Below the pieces are notes generated by a model, which saw nothing but the letters and a program-made list of their open reading frames with translations, had not been told where the DNA came from and did not search any database. From Deferribacteres bacterium (GTDB taxonomy: Bacteria > Zhuqueibacterota > Zhuqueibacteria > Zhuqueibacterales > Geothermadaptataceae): DNA of 64,000 bases. Every line of letters begins with the position of its first letter. Positions within the stretch are counted from its first letter, which is position 1. The translations under genes were made by a program, and so were the position numbers. The stretch is from contig JACKDE010000003.1 in NCBI GenBank assembly GCA_020633675.1, positions 558,001 to 622,000 of the forward strand. The letters are read 5' to 3'. This document shows, one piece after another, positions 63,905 to 64,000 of the stretch.

Positions 63905-64000
63905 CAAATTGTTTTTAAGTTATTCATACGACTATCAGAGACTGCTTCCCAGCTCTTTTTTAGCATGTGGAAACATTTACGGCTAACGCGAATTGTTTTC
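63901..64000 (-). CDS. C-terminal end of an upstream gene (runs off right edge)
   Basis: The minus-strand frame is open from the window edge for 32 codons to TGA at 63903-63901, ending SWEAVSDSRMNNLKTIC. The stop overlaps the candidate TTG start of the phosphotransferase (TTGA), as coupled genes do elsewhere in this locus. A basic helical C-terminus would suit a glycosyltransferase, but this is too short to name. Confidence 0.35.
   Translation of the reverse strand, partial: KTIRVSRKCFHMLKKSWEAVSDSRMNNLKTIC

Noticed and set aside
1..64000. Phage, defence island or CRISPR system
   Set aside because: I saw no regular spaced repeats, integrase, capsid, restriction or toxin-antitoxin genes. The kinases and STAS protein fit envelope or regulatory roles.

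Overview
The window is 64 kb of a chromosome from an uncultured-type bacterium of the FCB (Fibrobacterota-Chlorobiota-Bacteroidota) superphylum. The taxonomic evidence is a PorV/PorQ-family outer-membrane protein next to a secreted protein with a type IX secretion (T9SS)-like C-terminal sorting domain, two DUF5683-type proteins, an AgmX/TonB-like energiser protein, and a HEXXH peptidase fused to a propeller and a barrel. A Calditrichota or KSB1-like lineage would fit, but this is inference. Base composition looks moderate and even. I found no rRNA, no convincing tRNA, no CRISPR array, no intact insertion sequence and no prophage. Several short palindromic or MITE-like elements sit between genes.

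Layout. 1-344: 5' part of a membrane protein leaving the window. 564-4587 (+): serS, a class II aldolase, an NhaC-type antiporter. 4702-22636 (all -): acs, a PurM/HypE-like protein, a TonB/AgmX protein, then an envelope cluster (RmlD-like reductase, two DUF5683 paralogues, peptidase-propeller-barrel protein, M6-like pseudopeptidase with sorting domain, porV), then gcvH-accC-accB-efp. 22814-25323 (+): a cysteine-desulfurase-like PLP enzyme and a YprB-type nuclease. 25355-25757: MITE-like element. 25824-33168 (-): SH3-parvulin PPIase, M14 carboxypeptidase, an unknown gene, and the SpoVR / DUF444 / PrkA stress trio. 33971-40395 (+): YifB/ComM ATPase, a Cys4 membrane protein, a STAS protein, P1 peptidase, DUF2905, NfeD, slipin. 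40687-50649 (+): a full branched-chain amino-acid operon, leader peptide-ilvD-ilvB-ilvN-ilvC-leuA-leuC-leuD-leuB. 50856-52061: two unknown membrane or envelope proteins. 52426-64000 (-): an exopolysaccharide locus with an AlgD-type GDP-mannose dehydrogenase, two glycosyltransferases, two heparinase/alginate-lyase-like proteins and two APH/Kdo-kinase-fold phosphotransferases; it runs off the right edge.

The most interesting signals are regulatory. Upstream of porV there is a good sigma-70-type promoter followed by a leader of about 220 nt with a long-range stem and a terminator whose 5' arm can pair with two alternative partners, the layout of an attenuator or riboswitch; I recognise no known class. 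Upstream of ilvD there is a promoter, a 66-codon Leu/Ile/Val-rich ORF packed with CTA leucine codons, and a 14-bp stem right after its stop codon, which suggests leader-peptide attenuation. This fits with leuA lacking the C-terminal leucine-feedback domain, since pathway control would then rest on transcription. Other notable points are the M6-family protein that lost its HEXXH, an EF-P with Arg at the modified loop position, and the uronate-type polysaccharide locus with paired lyases and kinases.
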